Shown here one piece after another: positions 1-8,120 of a stretch of DNA of 55,078 bases. The first letter of the stretch is position 1. Each line of letters opens with the position of its first letter. A model generated the notes under the pieces. That model did not search any database. It had not been told where the DNA came from and was given only the letters and a program-made list of their open reading frames with translations. The DNA lies in contig NZ_NVQE01000037.1 in assembly GCF_002591975.1 (NCBI RefSeq), positions 1 to 55,078 of the forward strand, given 5' to 3'. The DNA comes from Mycobacterium neglectum (GTDB lineage: Bacteria > Actinomycetota > Actinomycetes > Mycobacteriales > Mycobacteriaceae). Both the position numbers and the translations under genes were made by a program.

Positions 1-570
1 CTGGAATCCGGGCAGTTGGGTCAACACAACGGGTTGCCGACCTCGATCATCATCCGCACCACCCTGCAAGACCTCGAATCCCGCGCCGGGGTCGGCACCA
101 CCGGCGGCGGCACCAAGCTGCCCATCACCGACGTGATCCGCCTGGCCGGGCACGCCAATCACTGGCTGGCGATTTTCGACAAGGCCACCGGACAAGCCCT
201 GGACCTGTTCCGCACCCGACGCACGGCTTCGCCGGCGCAGCGGGTCATGCTGATCGCCCGCGACGGCGGGTGCACCAAACCCTGCTGCACCGTGCCCGCC
301 TACGGCGCCCAAGTCCACCACGCAGTAAAGGACTGGGCTGACGGCGGCAACACCAACGTCAACGACATGACCCTGGCCTGCGGACCCGACAACCGCCTCG
401 TCAACAACAACAACGGCTGGACCACCACCATCAACGCCCACGGCGAGGCTGAATGGGCCCCACCACCACACCTCGATACCGGCCAAACCCGCATCAACTA
501 CTACCACCGCCCCGAACTACTCCTGCGCCCACCAGAGGAACCCGACGAAAACCCAGAACGCGGACCATAA
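1..570 (+). CDS. 13E12-repeat/DUF222 family HNH endonuclease, C-terminal part
   Basis: The reading frame is open to the left edge of the window, so the gene is cut and only its last 190 or so codons are present. The visible part has the HNH core: CTKPCC, then QVHHAVKDWADGG with the paired histidines, then NDMTLACGPDN. This layout is the C-terminal HNH domain of the multicopy mycobacterial 13E12/DUF222 proteins, whose N-terminal DUF222 half would lie outside the window. The family is thought to be nuclease-related and often associated with mobile or repeated loci; no catalytic role is established for this copy. The tail is rich in Pro, Asn and Glu. The downstream oxidoreductase starts 65 bp later in another frame. 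Family assignment is confident, function is not. Confidence 0.85.
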   Translation: MESGQLGQHNGLPTSIIIRTTLQDLESRAGVGTTGGGTKLPITDVIRLAGHANHWLAIFDKATGQALDLFRTRRTASPAQRVMLIARDGGCTKPCCTVPAYGAQVHHAVKDWADGGNTNVNDMTLACGPDNRLVNNNNGWTTTINAHGEAEWAPPPHLDTGQTRINYYHRPELLLRPPEEPDENPERGP

Positions 571-635
571 CGCTCACGGGCATGGCCGCATACCGCCGAC
601 CCATACGGAGAAGGCAACAGCCTAGGCTGGAATTT

Positions 636-2999
636 ATGGGGCTAGGAAGACGACGTGACGCCACCCGCGACTTCGACGCGGATTACGACGAGCACGCAGT
701 CGTCACTACCGGTGCCGAGGATGAGGCGGCCGGGGTCAAAGCGGTCATGGTGTCGCTGCAGCGCGGACTGAAATCCATGGGCGCGTGGCGGACCGGTGCG
801 TCCCTCGTCCGGCTCAATCAGCGCCACGGCTTCGACTGCCCTGGATGCGCATGGCCCGAAGAGCACGGTGGCCGCAAATTCGCCGAATTCTGCGAGAACG
901 GCGCCAAAGCCGTGGCCGAGGAGGCGACCAAACGCGTCGTCACCGCCGAGTTCTTCGCGCGGCACTCCATCACCGACCTTGACGCGCGGCCCGAGTACTG
1001 GCTGTCCCAACAGGGTCGGCTCACCGAGCCGGTGGTGCTGCGCCCCGATGACGACCATTACCGACCCATCAGCTGGGACGACGCCTACCGGTTGATCGCC
1101 GACGAACTCCGCGCGCTGGCCAACCCCGACGAAGGGGTCTTCTACACGTCCGGACGCACCAGCAACGAGGCGGCATTCCTCTACCAATTGATGGTCCGTA
1201 GCTTCGGCACCAACAACCTTCCCGACTGTTCCAACATGTGCCACGAATCGTCGGGCCACGCCTTGGTCGAGGCGATCGGCATCGGCAAGGGATCGGTCAC
1301 CGTCGAGGACGTTGCGAACGCCGACCTCATCATCATCGCCGGGCAGAATCCCGGCACCAATCATCCGCGCATGCTGTCGGTGCTGGAGAAGGCGAAAGCC
1401 AACGGCGCCAAGATCATCGCGATCAATCCATTGCCCGAGGCGGGGCTGATCCGGTTCAAGGATCCCCAGAAAGTCCATGGCGTCGTCGGCCATGGCGTGT
1501 CGATCGCTGACGAGTTCGTACAGATCCGCCTCGGCGGGGACATGGCGCTGTTCGCCGGGCTGGGCCGACTGCTGCTGGAGGCCCAGGACGAGGCCGGTCC
1601 GCGCGTCCAGATCGTCGACCGCGAATTCATCGAGAAGCATTGCGCGAACTTCGCCGAGTACGAGGCTCAGACGCGGGCCGTAGACCTCGACACCGTGCTG
1701 GAGGCGACGGGAATCGAGCGCGCGCAACTGGAGAAGGTCGCGCAGATGATGATCGACTCCGATCGCACGATCGCGTGCTGGGCGATGGGGCTCACCCAGC
1801 ACAAGCACGCCGTGCCGATGATCTCAGAGCTTACGAACGTTCTGCTGATGCGCGGCATGATCGGCAAGCCCGGCGCCGGATTATGCCCGGTGCGTGGACA
1901 TTCCAACGTGCAGGGTGACCGTACGATGGGCATCTGGGAGAAGATGCCCGAGGAGTTCCTCGCCGCCCTCGACAGCCGCTTCGGCATCGTCAGCCCGCGC
2001 AAGGACGGTGTCGATACCGTGGATGCGATCCGCGCGATGCGCGACGGCCGGGCCAAGGTGTTCATGGGCATGGGCGGCAACTTCGCGACGGCGACTCCGG
2101 ACACCGCGGTCACCGAGGCAGCGTTACGCAGCTGCTCGCTGACAGTGCAGGTGTCGACGAAGCTCAACCGCAGCCACGTCGTGCATGGCCGCACCGCATT
2201 GATCCTGCCGTCGCTTGGCCGTACCGACCGCGATATTCAGCGCAACGTCAAACAGCAGGTTTCCGTTGAGGATTCGATGTCGATGGTGCACCTGTCGCGG
2301 GGTAGCCTGCACCCGCCAAGTGATGAGGTGCGCAGCGAGGTCGCGATTGTCTGTCAGTTGGCGCGTACCTTGCTCGGGCCGGATCACCCGGTGCCATGGG
2401 AGACGTTCAACGACGACTACGACACGATCCGCGACGCGATCGCCGCGGTGGTACCCGACTGCGAAGACTACAACCGCAAAGTGCGCCAGCCCGACGGCTT
2501 CCAGTTGCCCCACGGCCCGCGTGATTCCCGCATATTCCCCACCAGCACAGGAAAAGCGAACTTCGCCGCGAACCCACTGCAATGGGTGCCCATCCCCGAG
2601 GGCAGGCTCATCCTGCAGACGCTGCGCAGCCACGACCAATACAACACCACGATCTACGGCCTCGACGACCGCTACCGAGGCGTGCAGGGCGGCCGCCGAG
2701 TCGTGTTCGTCAACTCCGCCGACATCGACCGGTTCGGGCTGCACGAGGGCGACCGGGTCGATCTCATTTCGGAGTTCTCGGGCGGCGACGGCGAACTGCA
2801 GGAGCGGCGCGCCAAGGACTTCATGGTGGTGGCCTACGAGACCCCGGTCGGCAACGCCGCGGCTTACTATCCGGAGACCAACCCGCTGGTTGCCCTCGAT
2901 CACGTTGCCGATAAGTCGAATACGCCAGTATCGAAGGCTGTGGTGATCCGGCTGGAACGCTCGGCAGGTGTGCGGCCCGAAGATCGGGTGGTCACCTGA
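636..2999 (+). CDS. YdeP/FdhF2-like molybdopterin oxidoreductase (formate dehydrogenase alpha-like)
   Basis: Predicted 787-aa cytoplasmic molybdopterin oxidoreductase of the YdeP-type formate dehydrogenase alpha-like group. Near the N-terminus FDCPGC (Cys68, Cys71) and a later Cys86 before ENGAKAVAEE match the single Fe-S site of this group; CSNMCHESSG and GHNPGTNHPR-like AGQNPGTNHPR mark the cofactor-binding domains. No signal peptide is seen. The frame extends upstream into the HNH gene, but ATG at 636 gives the expected family length, and a TAGGCT hexamer ends 7 nt before it, which suits a leaderless start. The stop overlaps the fdhD start (TGATG), so the two are co-translated. No diaphorase or Fe-S subunit genes adjoin it. 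YdeP in E. coli is linked to acid resistance; true formate oxidation is not shown. The substrate is unknown. Confidence 0.9.
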   Translation: MGLGRRRDATRDFDADYDEHAVVTTGAEDEAAGVKAVMVSLQRGLKSMGAWRTGASLVRLNQRHGFDCPGCAWPEEHGGRKFAEFCENGAKAVAEEATKRVVTAEFFARHSITDLDARPEYWLSQQGRLTEPVVLRPDDDHYRPISWDDAYRLIADELRALANPDEGVFYTSGRTSNEAAFLYQLMVRSFGTNNLPDCSNMCHESSGHALVEAIGIGKGSVTVEDVANADLIIIAGQNPGTNHPRMLSVLEKAKANGAKIIAINPLPEAGLIRFKDPQKVHGVVGHGVSIADEFVQIRLGGDMALFAGLGRLLLEAQDEAGPRVQIVDREFIEKHCANFAEYEAQTRAVDLDTVLEATGIERAQLEKVAQMMIDSDRTIACWAMGLTQHKHAVPMISELTNVLLMRGMIGKPGAGLCPVRGHSNVQGDRTMGIWEKMPEEFLAALDSRFGIVSPRKDGVDTVDAIRAMRDGRAKVFMGMGGNFATATPDTAVTEAALRSCSLTVQVSTKLNRSHVVHGRTALILPSLGRTDRDIQRNVKQQVSVEDSMSMVHLSRGSLHPPSDEVRSEVAIVCQLARTLLGPDHPVPWETFNDDYDTIRDAIAAVVPDCEDYNRKVRQPDGFQLPHGPRDSRIFPTSTGKANFAANPLQWVPIPEGRLILQTLRSHDQYNTTIYGLDDRYRGVQGGRRVVFVNSADIDRFGLHEGDRVDLISEFSGGDGELQERRAKDFMVVAYETPVGNAAAYYPETNPLVALDHVADKSNTPVSKAVVIRLERSAGVRPEDRVVT

Positions 3000-3823
3000 T
3001 GGGTAGGGTCACGGCCAGGCGCCGAGTGCAGCATGTCACCGCGGGTGACGCAGTAGCGCGGCCCGACACTCTGGTAGTCGAGGAGCCACTGGAGATCCGG
3101 ATCAACGGCAAGCCCGTCACCGTTACGATGCGCACCCCGGGTTCGGATATCGAACTCGCCCAAGGCTTCCTGCTCACCGAGGGCGTTATCGCCCACCGCG
3201 ACGATGTGCTCACGGTGCGCTATTGCAAGGGCGCGGGCCCCGATCAGGTCAACACGTACAACGTGCTCGACGTGACCCTCGCGCCGCACGTACCACCGCC
3301 CGATGTGGATGTCACCCGGAACTTCTACACGACGTCGTCGTGCGGGGTGTGCGGCAAGGCTTCCCTGGACGCTGTGCGCACGATCAGCAAGCACGGTCCA
3401 GGCGACGATCCCTCCACCGTCACCGCCGAAACGCTGTCCGACCTGCCCGACCGACTGCGCGACGAACAGAAGGTGTTCGCCAGCACCGGCGGTCTCCACG
3501 GTGCTGCGCTGTTCGAAGTCGACGGCACCATGCTGGTCGTGCGCGAGGACATCGGCCGCCATAACGCCGTCGACAAAGTCATCGGCTGGGCGCTGGAGAA
3601 CGACCGGATAGCGCTGAGCGCAACAGTTCTCCTGGTCAGCGGACGCGCGTCATTTGAGCTCACTCAGAAGGCTGTGATGGCAGGCATTCCGGTGCTCGCC
3701 GCGGTATCCGCGCCGTCGTCATTGGCCGTCGACCTCGCCAGCCAGTCGGGCCTGACGCTGGTGGCGTTCCTGCGCGGCGACTCGATGAACATCTACACCA
3801 GGCCAGACCGCGTCACCCACTAA
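2999..3823 (+). CDS. fdhD: FdhD, sulfurtransferase for formate dehydrogenase molybdenum cofactor
   Basis: A 274-aa protein of normal FdhD length. The family transfers sulfur from a cysteine desulfurase to the molybdenum cofactor, sulfurating it before insertion into formate dehydrogenase-type enzymes. The required CxxC is seen as SSCGVCG (Cys115 and Cys118). Other family blocks are IRINGKPVTVTMRTPG, a nearly exact ELAQGFLLTEG, FASTGGLHGAALF and EDIGRHNAVDKVIG. The ATG overlaps the last base of the upstream oxidoreductase stop codon, so the partner enzyme is presumably its client. A short array of GCCGCTAG units follows the stop. Assignment is secure. Confidence 0.96.
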   Translation: MGRVTARRRVQHVTAGDAVARPDTLVVEEPLEIRINGKPVTVTMRTPGSDIELAQGFLLTEGVIAHRDDVLTVRYCKGAGPDQVNTYNVLDVTLAPHVPPPDVDVTRNFYTTSSCGVCGKASLDAVRTISKHGPGDDPSTVTAETLSDLPDRLRDEQKVFASTGGLHGAALFEVDGTMLVVREDIGRHNAVDKVIGWALENDRIALSATVLLVSGRASFELTQKAVMAGIPVLAAVSAPSSLAVDLASQSGLTLVAFLRGDSMNIYTRPDRVTH

Positions 3824-3846
3824 GCCGCTAGGCCGCTAGGCCGCAT
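3824..3846. repeat. Short tandem GCCGCTAG units
   Basis: Immediately after the fdhD stop the sequence reads GCCGCTAG twice, followed by a third partial GCCGC. It is only about 21 bases long. It may be trivial slippage; no function is inferred. Confidence 0.4.
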
Positions 3847-3958
3847 CAAGATGACTTCGTGGGCTGCGAATACCGTTGCCCGAGAAGATAACCTGGTGAC
3901 GGTCGGGACGCTGCCGAGCGTATGACGATGAGGCCCAGGATAATAGTCACATCGAACT

Positions 3959-3973
3959 TGACAGTAACTCTCA
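3959..3973. promoter_or_regulatory. TetR-type operator, site A (autoregulatory)
   Basis: TGACAGTAACTCTCA is a copy of the 15-bp palindrome TGAnAGTnACTnTCA that recurs at 6576-6590 and 7962-7976. One base upstream it forms TTGACA (3958-3963), a good -35 hexamer for the TetR gene starting at 4034; GAGACT at 3981-3986 is a weak -10 with 17-nt spacing. Position in front of the regulator suggests autorepression. The repeat is seen directly; binding is inferred. Confidence 0.65.
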
Positions 3974-4033
3974 TCTTCTGGAGACTGATTATCTCCTGGC
4001 GCGAAAGCTCCATTCTGGTGAGAGGCAAGATGC

Positions 4034-4678
4034 ATGCCGGATCGGACCGAGGACAGCACGTCGATTCCGCTGCGTGAACGGCAACGCAATGCGTTACGCG
4101 CCGACATCCAGCACGCTGCGCTGCGACTGTTCGCTGCAAAGGGTTTCGACAACGTCAGCACAGAGGCGATCGCAGAAGAGGTCGGCATTTCGCCGAGTAC
4201 CTTCTTTCGGCACGTACCGAACAAGGAATATCTGTTGCTCGGCGCGACCCAGCGCGGACGAGCCCGGATCGTCGCCAACTTTCGCGCACGTCCCCCGGAC
4301 GAGGACGTCACAGACTCCATCGCTGCGGCCATCCTCGCGCGCACTTCGCAATTTCTGGACGACGACGAGACACTCGAGCTGTGGCGTCGGGCGATGGCGT
4401 CGGCGCCGACAGAGTTGCGGCGAGCCTCTCTACTGAGTCGCGAGGACTGCGACGAGCTCATCGATGCGGTCGCCCTCCGCCTCGACGGCACCGCTGCTGC
4501 GTCTGACATACGGGCAGGTGTGTTGGTCCGGGCTACCGTGGCTGCGGTCGAATACGCCTACGAATGGTGGCTCACCTATGACCAGAGTGAGTCACTACAT
4601 TCCCTCACCGAACGCGCCCTCCAGCTGGTCACCAGGGGACTCGCCAGTCCAGCGCGCCCTGCACGGCGACGGCGATAA
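4034..4678 (+). CDS. TetR/AcrR family transcriptional regulator
   Basis: A 214-aa TetR-type regulator. The N-terminal DNA-binding domain spans roughly residues 15-65: RADIQHAALRLFAAKGFDNV, then STEAIAEEVGISPSTFFRHV with the usual recognition helix, then NKEYLL. The C-terminal two thirds is a helical ligand domain without recognisable ligand signature. ATG at 4034 is preceded by AGAGG at 4021-4025 with suitable spacing. A palindrome at 3959-3973 lies in its promoter and reappears before two genes of the minus-strand set to its right, which points to this protein as repressor of itself and of that set. It runs convergently into the SDR gene ending at 4684, only 5 bp away. The ligand is unknown. 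Confidence 0.93.
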   Translation: MPDRTEDSTSIPLRERQRNALRADIQHAALRLFAAKGFDNVSTEAIAEEVGISPSTFFRHVPNKEYLLLGATQRGRARIVANFRARPPDEDVTDSIAAAILARTSQFLDDDETLELWRRAMASAPTELRRASLLSREDCDELIDAVALRLDGTAAASDIRAGVLVRATVAAVEYAYEWWLTYDQSESLHSLTERALQLVTRGLASPARPARRRR

Positions 4679-4683
4679 TGGAT

Positions 4684-5487
4684 CTATCGACTCGGGCTCA
4701 GCCGCGGCACTGGCACGTCGATGGCCGGCTGCTCACAACCGCCGTCGACATGTAGCAACTTACCGGTCACCCAGGCCGACGCCGGGGAGGCCAGATACAG
4801 TGCGGCGCAGGCGATATCCCTCGGAGTGCCCGGCCGACCCATCGGAGTGTTGGCCTCGAACTGCGCCCGAAGTTCGTCGTTGGTGAGCACGACTTCAAGA
4901 CCCTGGGTGGCGATCCCGCCGACGATGATGCCGTTTACTCGAATCAATGGTGCGAGTTCGCCGGCAAGGTTGCGTGTCATCTGATTGAGCGCGGCCTTGC
5001 CCGCCCCGTAAGCGACAAACGAGCTCATCACCATGTCCGAACAGCGCGAGGAGATGTTGACGATCGAACCACCGCCCGCGGTGTCCACCATCGCCTGCGC
5101 GGCAAGCTGACTCATCAGAAACGGCACGGTGACGTTGAACTTCATCGCCAGGTCGAAGTACCGTTCCGAGGTCGTCATCGCTGACCTGGGGCCAGTGCCG
5201 CCGGCGTTGTTGACAAGAACGTCCAGTCGCCCGTATCGCTCGACCGCGGAATCGACCAACCTGCGCCGATCCTCATCCACGAGCACATCGGTGACAACGG
5301 CGGAAGCACGCCCTCCGGCCTCCTCGACACCTCCGACAACCTCGTCGAGATCGGCCTTGGTCCGCGCGCCCACCACGACGGTGGCTCCGGCTTCAGCCAG
5401 ACCAAGGGCAATCCCTCGGCCGATGCCCTTACCGGCCCCGGTGACAACCGCAACGCGTCCCTCGAGTCGGAACTCGTCGAGGATCAC
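4684..5487 (-). CDS. Short-chain dehydrogenase/reductase (distal gene of TetR-linked set)
   Basis: A 267-aa classical SDR. It has the nucleotide-binding TGAGKGIG at residues 17-24, the structural NNAG, the catalytic serine in NISS, and the YxxxK pair as YGAGK. Such enzymes interconvert alcohols and ketones using NAD(P)H. The sequence resembles 7-alpha-hydroxysteroid dehydrogenase-like and 3-oxoacyl reductase-like SDRs, but substrate cannot be read from it. ATG at 5487 overlaps the stop of the upstream DapB-like gene by 4 bp (ATGA), so both are translated together. It is the last gene of the minus-strand set. Confidence 0.93.
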   Translation of the reverse strand: MILDEFRLEGRVAVVTGAGKGIGRGIALGLAEAGATVVVGARTKADLDEVVGGVEEAGGRASAVVTDVLVDEDRRRLVDSAVERYGRLDVLVNNAGGTGPRSAMTTSERYFDLAMKFNVTVPFLMSQLAAQAMVDTAGGGSIVNISSRCSDMVMSSFVAYGAGKAALNQMTRNLAGELAPLIRVNGIIVGGIATQGLEVVLTNDELRAQFEANTPMGRPGTPRDIACAALYLASPASAWVTGKLLHVDGGCEQPAIDVPVPRLSPSR

Positions 5488-6554
5488 CGGTTGCGACCCA
5501 GCCCGAACCGAGGTGCTGCGCGGCCGGCCAGCAAGGGCAGATCGAGGTAGGTTTTGATGCCCGGATCGGCGTCGACGACATACGGAATGGCACTGACACA
5601 GTGGTTGGCGGTGACCACGATGCCGGGGTTGCGCACCAGTCCCTCCTCGATGGTGTCGGGCTGCAAACCCTTGAACGTCAGCAAAACGTCAGGGTCGCCG
5701 GTGATCTCGACCTCGAATCGTTCCCCCTGAGGTCCGAAGCTCCAGGCCGGGTCGAAATGCTCCTCCCCCATGAACCAGTTGACGGTTGCCGTGACGACCG
5801 GCGTCCCGTCCACGACGGCACGCCAGTGGAACTTCCTGGCGGCGACCTGACCCGGTTCGATGACACCGACCGGAGTATCGATCGGCATAGTCGCCACCGC
5901 AACCTCCTGCACCGTCTCGAGTTCAGGATCGACATCGAATCCCATCTCCGCCACTATCATTCGCACCGACGCCTTGAATCCCGCGCCCAGTAGATCGACG
6001 ATCGGACCCGCCATCGCTTCTTCGGGCGGCACGCCGAACCCCATGATGTAGCGGACGACGTCGGGGGCGTTGTAGGTGCGGATGTCACTGAACTCCTCCG
6101 ACCGTACGTGCGTCACCCCCGCGCTCAGTGCCGACACCATCAGCGGGAATCGTTCGGTAATACCTCCTGGGTGAATACCGGTGCCGTGCAGCGTGCTTCC
6201 GCCCTCGGCGCAGGCGTCGAGGATGGCTGTGCAGGTGTCGAGATCGGGGTAGACCCAGCCGACGGGGGTGACCACATTCTTGCCTGAGCGAAGGAGCGCG
6301 ACGACCTCGTCCTCGTTCGGAAGCAGAGGACTGTAAACCACGCAGTCGGCATCCATCGCGAGGATGTCGTCCATGCTGGTCGTCGCCTTGACGCCGATCG
6401 GGTCACGGCCGATGAGTGCGCCGACGTCCTTCCCATGCTTGCTCTCCGAGTGCACCCATGCGCCCACCAACTCCAAATCGGGATGCGCCAGCACCCCCTC
6501 GATCGCCGCTCGGCCCACTCCACCCGTCGCCCACTGCACCACTCGAATCGCCAT
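5484..6554 (-). CDS. DapB-like NAD(P)-binding dehydrogenase
   Basis: A 356-aa protein beginning MAIRVVQWATGGVGRAAI, a Rossmann GxxG motif. It belongs to the actinobacterial dihydrodipicolinate reductase-like proteins that are common beside steroid, terpenoid or other lipid catabolic genes and are not lysine-pathway DapB. The central CTGIHPGG-like TGIHPGG block is typical. Two ATGs are possible: 6563 and 6554. I chose 6554 because TTGAAT (6562-6567) lies 7 nt before it, with TTGACA 18 nt further upstream, giving a leaderless-type start; this -10 is imperfect. A palindromic operator (site B) overlaps the -35. The substrate is unknown. Confidence 0.88.
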   Translation of the reverse strand: MAIRVVQWATGGVGRAAIEGVLAHPDLELVGAWVHSESKHGKDVGALIGRDPIGVKATTSMDDILAMDADCVVYSPLLPNEDEVVALLRSGKNVVTPVGWVYPDLDTCTAILDACAEGGSTLHGTGIHPGGITERFPLMVSALSAGVTHVRSEEFSDIRTYNAPDVVRYIMGFGVPPEEAMAGPIVDLLGAGFKASVRMIVAEMGFDVDPELETVQEVAVATMPIDTPVGVIEPGQVAARKFHWRAVVDGTPVVTATVNWFMGEEHFDPAWSFGPQGERFEVEITGDPDVLLTFKGLQPDTIEEGLVRNPGIVVTANHCVSAIPYVVDADPGIKTYLDLPLLAGRAAPRFGLGRNR

Positions 6555-6561
6555 GCCGACC

Positions 6562-6591
6562 ATTCAAGTCTCGTGTGAGAGTCACTGTCAA
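6562..6591 (-). promoter_or_regulatory. Internal promoter with operator site B before DapB-like gene
   Basis: On the minus strand TTGACA (6586-6591), an 18-nt spacer and TTGAAT (6562-6567) precede ATG 6554 by 7 nt. The -10 is weak because it lacks the second-position A. The palindrome TGAGAGTCACTGTCA (6576-6590) covers the -35, so a bound repressor would exclude polymerase. This gives the last two genes of the set their own regulated promoter. Confidence 0.55.
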
Positions 6592-6643
6592 GATAGAAGT
6601 TGCTATCAACAAGCCAGCACGTGCTGGCCCCGAACTCAGGAGG

Positions 6644-7147
6644 TCACGGTGAATCGAGACGCGGCGGGGTGATGTTCCGGTTGGGATGTGGTCCCGGGAC
6701 GGACATCCCGGCGGCGGGTATCCAGGCGGACTCGCCCAGCAGCTCGCCGACTTCGGTGATGTTCATCAGATCGAGTTCGTAGTCGAACAATCCGTCACCC
6801 GCATAGTGGAGCACCGAGAACGCCGGCGCCTGATACGGCGTACCGTCTGCGCGAGCCCCGGCCAGGCGATTCCACCAGAACGTGACGAGGCGGTCGCCAT
6901 CAACCATGGTCCATTCCTCCGGGAAACTCCATCCCTCGAAGCCGACCATCGAACGGTTCATGAACGCGGCGATTTCGTCGCGACCTTCCACCCGGCCCCA
7001 AGCCGGGTCGATGAAAACCGCATCCTCGGTGAACCACTCGCTGATGGTTGACCAAGGCGCGTCGCCGGCGACACATCGCTCACGCTGTGCGACATAGCGT
7101 CGGTAGGACTCCAGCGCCGCCTGCTCGCGCTCGTTCAACTCTGCCAT
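6644..7147 (-). CDS. SnoaL-like/NTF2-fold protein
   Basis: A 167-aa protein with the layout of NTF2-fold SnoaL-like proteins: N-terminal helix, then WFTEDAVFIDPAWGRVEGRDEIAAF, then sheets ending in a C-terminal extension. The group includes polyketide cyclases, ketosteroid isomerase-like and limonene epoxide hydrolase-like enzymes, and many members have unknown chemistry. No signal peptide is seen. ATG at 7147 follows an AGGAAAA ribosome-binding site. It lies 39 bp after the first SDR of the set and 89 bp before the DapB-like gene; the latter gap holds a promoter and operator. It may isomerise or hydrate an intermediate of the same pathway; this is inference. Confidence 0.8.
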   Translation of the reverse strand: MAELNEREQAALESYRRYVAQRERCVAGDAPWSTISEWFTEDAVFIDPAWGRVEGRDEIAAFMNRSMVGFEGWSFPEEWTMVDGDRLVTFWWNRLAGARADGTPYQAPAFSVLHYAGDGLFDYELDLMNITEVGELLGESAWIPAAGMSVPGPHPNRNITPPRLDSP

Positions 7148-7186
7148 CGTTTTTCCTAACTTTGTGTACCAGGACGAAATGTGCGG

Positions 7187-7942
7187 CTACGCGAAGAACG
7201 ACCCGCCGCCGTCGACCGAGAGCGTGCAGCCGGTGATGAACGTGGCGTCGGGACCGGCAAGGAAGACTGCGGCACGCCCAACGTCGGCCTCAACGTCGGC
7301 CGTACGCGGAATCGACAACTGCCGATAGAGCGCATCGAGCCTCCCGGGCTGCCTGGCAAGATCCGCCTCGGCACTCGGACTGAGCGCGAACGGAACCAGG
7401 GCGTTGACCGTGATGCCCTCGCGCCCCCATTCGCGGGCCGCCGCACGAGTCAGGCCACCGACCGCAGCCTTGGCGGCAACATAAGCGCCGTACCCCACCA
7501 TGGATTGATTCTCAGTGCCCGAGCGCAGGTTGATGACACACCCGCCGCCGCGCAGATGAGGAAAGCACGCCCGCATGAACCAGAACGAAGCGAATGGCCC
7601 GCTGGCGAAGGAGATCAGGAATTCCTCGTCGTTGACGTCTTGCAGAGGAATGCCAACTCGGGCGTCAACCGCGTTGTTGACCAGGATGTCCACTGTGCTG
7701 AGGGCCTCGACAATTGATGTGACACAGGCGTTTACCTCATCCGAGTTGCTTACGTCGCAGATGCGGTACAGCGCCATACCGCCCAGATCCTCGATGAGAA
7801 CTACTGTCTCCGCGGCGGTTTCAGCGTTTCGGTCAACGATGGCGATCGCAGCACCTTCTCTCGCCATCGCCAGCGCGATGCCGCGGCCGACTCCCTGCCC
7901 AGCGCCCGTAACGAGCGCGACCTTGCCGTCGAGAATGCCCAC
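7187..7942 (-). CDS. Short-chain dehydrogenase/reductase (first gene of TetR-linked set)
   Basis: A 251-aa classical SDR with TGAGQGVG at residues 13-20, LVNNA, a serine in NLRSG and the YxxxK pair as YVAAK. It uses NAD(P)H for alcohol/ketone conversion of unknown substrate. The start is GTG at 7942. A TACGGT -10 ends 6 nt before it with TTGATA 17 nt further up, so the mRNA probably starts at or next to the GTG (leaderless). Operator site C overlaps that -35. It is the first gene of the four-gene minus-strand set and diverges from the glycosyltransferase at 8121. Confidence 0.93.
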   Translation of the reverse strand: MGILDGKVALVTGAGQGVGRGIALAMAREGAAIAIVDRNAETAAETVVLIEDLGGMALYRICDVSNSDEVNACVTSIVEALSTVDILVNNAVDARVGIPLQDVNDEEFLISFASGPFASFWFMRACFPHLRGGGCVINLRSGTENQSMVGYGAYVAAKAAVGGLTRAAAREWGREGITVNALVPFALSPSAEADLARQPGRLDALYRQLSIPRTADVEADVGRAAVFLAGPDATFITGCTLSVDGGGSFFA

Positions 7943-7948
7943 TGCCCG

Positions 7949-7977
7949 ACCGTACAGATCGTGACAGTGACTATCAA
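7949..7977 (-). promoter_or_regulatory. Leaderless-type promoter with operator site C
   Basis: Minus-strand TTGATA (7972-7977), 17-nt spacer and TACGGT (7949-7954) precede GTG 7942 by six bases, which would place transcription start on the start codon. The palindrome TGACAGTGACTATCA (7962-7976) overlaps the -35 and spacer. Being in the divergent gap, it may also control the glycosyltransferase. Confidence 0.65.
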
Positions 7978-8101
7978 GATACGAGCTAGAGTCATATGAC
8001 GATGAACTTCCACCCGGTCACCGGCGGCGGTGCGCACCAATAACCCATCTACCTGCGATCTCCATCCGATCTCCACGCAACCTCCAAGCTCGGGGACTCC
8101 T

Positions 8102-8120
8102 GGATCGAGACCATCGATCC
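8102..8120. promoter_or_regulatory. Inverted repeat abutting the glycosyltransferase start codon
   Basis: GGATCGA (8102-8108), a 5-nt loop and TCGATCC (8114-8120) form a perfect 7-bp inverted repeat ending directly against ATG 8121. It could be an operator or a hairpin hiding the start. No ribosome-binding site is visible otherwise. Function is unproven. Confidence 0.35.

Noticed and set aside
7996..8043. 15-codon frame before the glycosyltransferase, next to the palindrome GTCATATGAC
   Set aside because: Too short and without a ribosome-binding site or regulatory codon run. I could not support a leader peptide.
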